Positions 22,432-22,542 of a stretch of 22,542 nucleotides of DNA are shown here, in pieces. The position numbers were made by a program, and so were the translations under genes. Within the stretch, counting starts at the first letter, position 1; every line of letters begins with the position of its first letter. The DNA is from an uncultured Collinsella sp. (lineage in GTDB: Bacteria > Actinomycetota > Coriobacteriia > Coriobacteriales > Coriobacteriaceae). Location: assembly GCA_958433005.1 (NCBI GenBank), contig CAUAWV010000036.1, forward strand, positions 1 through 22,542, given 5' to 3'. The notes beneath the pieces were generated by a model. That model had not been told where the DNA came from and did no database searches. It was given only the letters and a program-made list of their open reading frames with translations.

Positions 22432-22541
22432 GGCCCCTTGGCCTTTAGTTTGATACTGCGAACAGTCCTGCTCGCACGGAAAGCACATTAAGTGCTTTCC
22501 GGCTCGTGCGGAACTTGTAGCAAACTAAAGGCCAAGGGGCC
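22432..22541. repeat. Large inverted repeat with inner hairpin at window end
   Basis: Perfect 21-base arms (22432-22452 and 22521-22541) enclose about 68 bases. Inside, a 9-bp stem (22478-22486 with 22492-22500, loop ATTAA) is topped on its outside by CGCAC (22473-22477) pairing with GTGCG (22506-22510) across a small bulge. It could be a structured RNA, a small non-coding mobile repeat or part of a terminator; sequence to the right is not visible. Confidence 0.75.
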
Positions 22542-22542
22542 T

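Noticed and set aside
22432..22542. Retron-type non-coding RNA
   Set aside because: The inverted arms fit loosely, but the element is short and no reverse transcriptase is visible; the flanking sequence is missing, so it is not claimed.
1..22542. CRISPR array, tRNA, rRNA or insertion sequence
   Set aside because: No regularly spaced direct repeats, cloverleaf-like sequence, rRNA signature or transposase motif was noticed on either strand.

Overview
The window looks like chromosomal DNA of a high-GC, anaerobic actinobacterium of the class Coriobacteriia, most likely Collinsella or a close relative. This is inferred from gene content and style: a D-aspartate bridge ligase with an aspartate racemase, an ECF-type importer, an LPxTG-anchored C69 dipeptidase, duplicated acetate kinases, GC-rich codon use and strong AAGGAG-type ribosome sites. 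No rRNA, tRNA, CRISPR array, transposase or phage gene was seen.

Layout. 380-2467 (+): a D-aspartate ligase homologue and an aspartate racemase, together a plausible route to the D-Asp cross-bridge of peptidoglycan. 2593-5975 (-): a complete ECF transporter read right to left as S component, fused double ATPase, then T component. It is preceded by a 22-residue leader peptide with three consecutive Trp codons and an intrinsic terminator, that is, a transcription attenuator, so tryptophan or a related compound is the likely substrate. This attenuator-ECF unit is the most interesting system in the window. 6162-8105 (-): a secreted, sortase-anchored C69 peptidase that could feed amino acids to such importers. 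8412-9431 (-): a diacylglycerol-kinase-family lipid kinase followed closely by a 30-residue single-helix membrane protein. 9530-10663 (+): RNase D. 10902-11606 (+): a membrane zinc metallopeptidase of the YugP family. 11722-13867 (+): xseA, xseB and a HIT hydrolase. 13909-16097 (+): a LysR regulator and an MFS transporter with visibly more A/T-ending codons than their neighbours. 16200-18721 (+): two tandem, collinear acetate kinases. 18961-19941 (-): phosphate acetyltransferase, convergent with them; together they form the Pta-AckA ATP-yielding pathway. 20173-22399 (+): UDP-galactopyranose mutase overlapping a family 2 glycosyltransferase, suggesting a galactofuranose-containing surface glycan.

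Non-coding DNA is rich in inverted repeats. Several are ordinary terminators (2527-2564, 5839-5870, 16113-16149, 18744-18779). Others (47-94, 5102-5145, 6061-6083, 10671-10837, 18913-18945, 22432-22541) are not explained by termination alone and may be dispersed repeats, operators or structured RNAs. All family calls come from reading motifs by eye; no database search was run.
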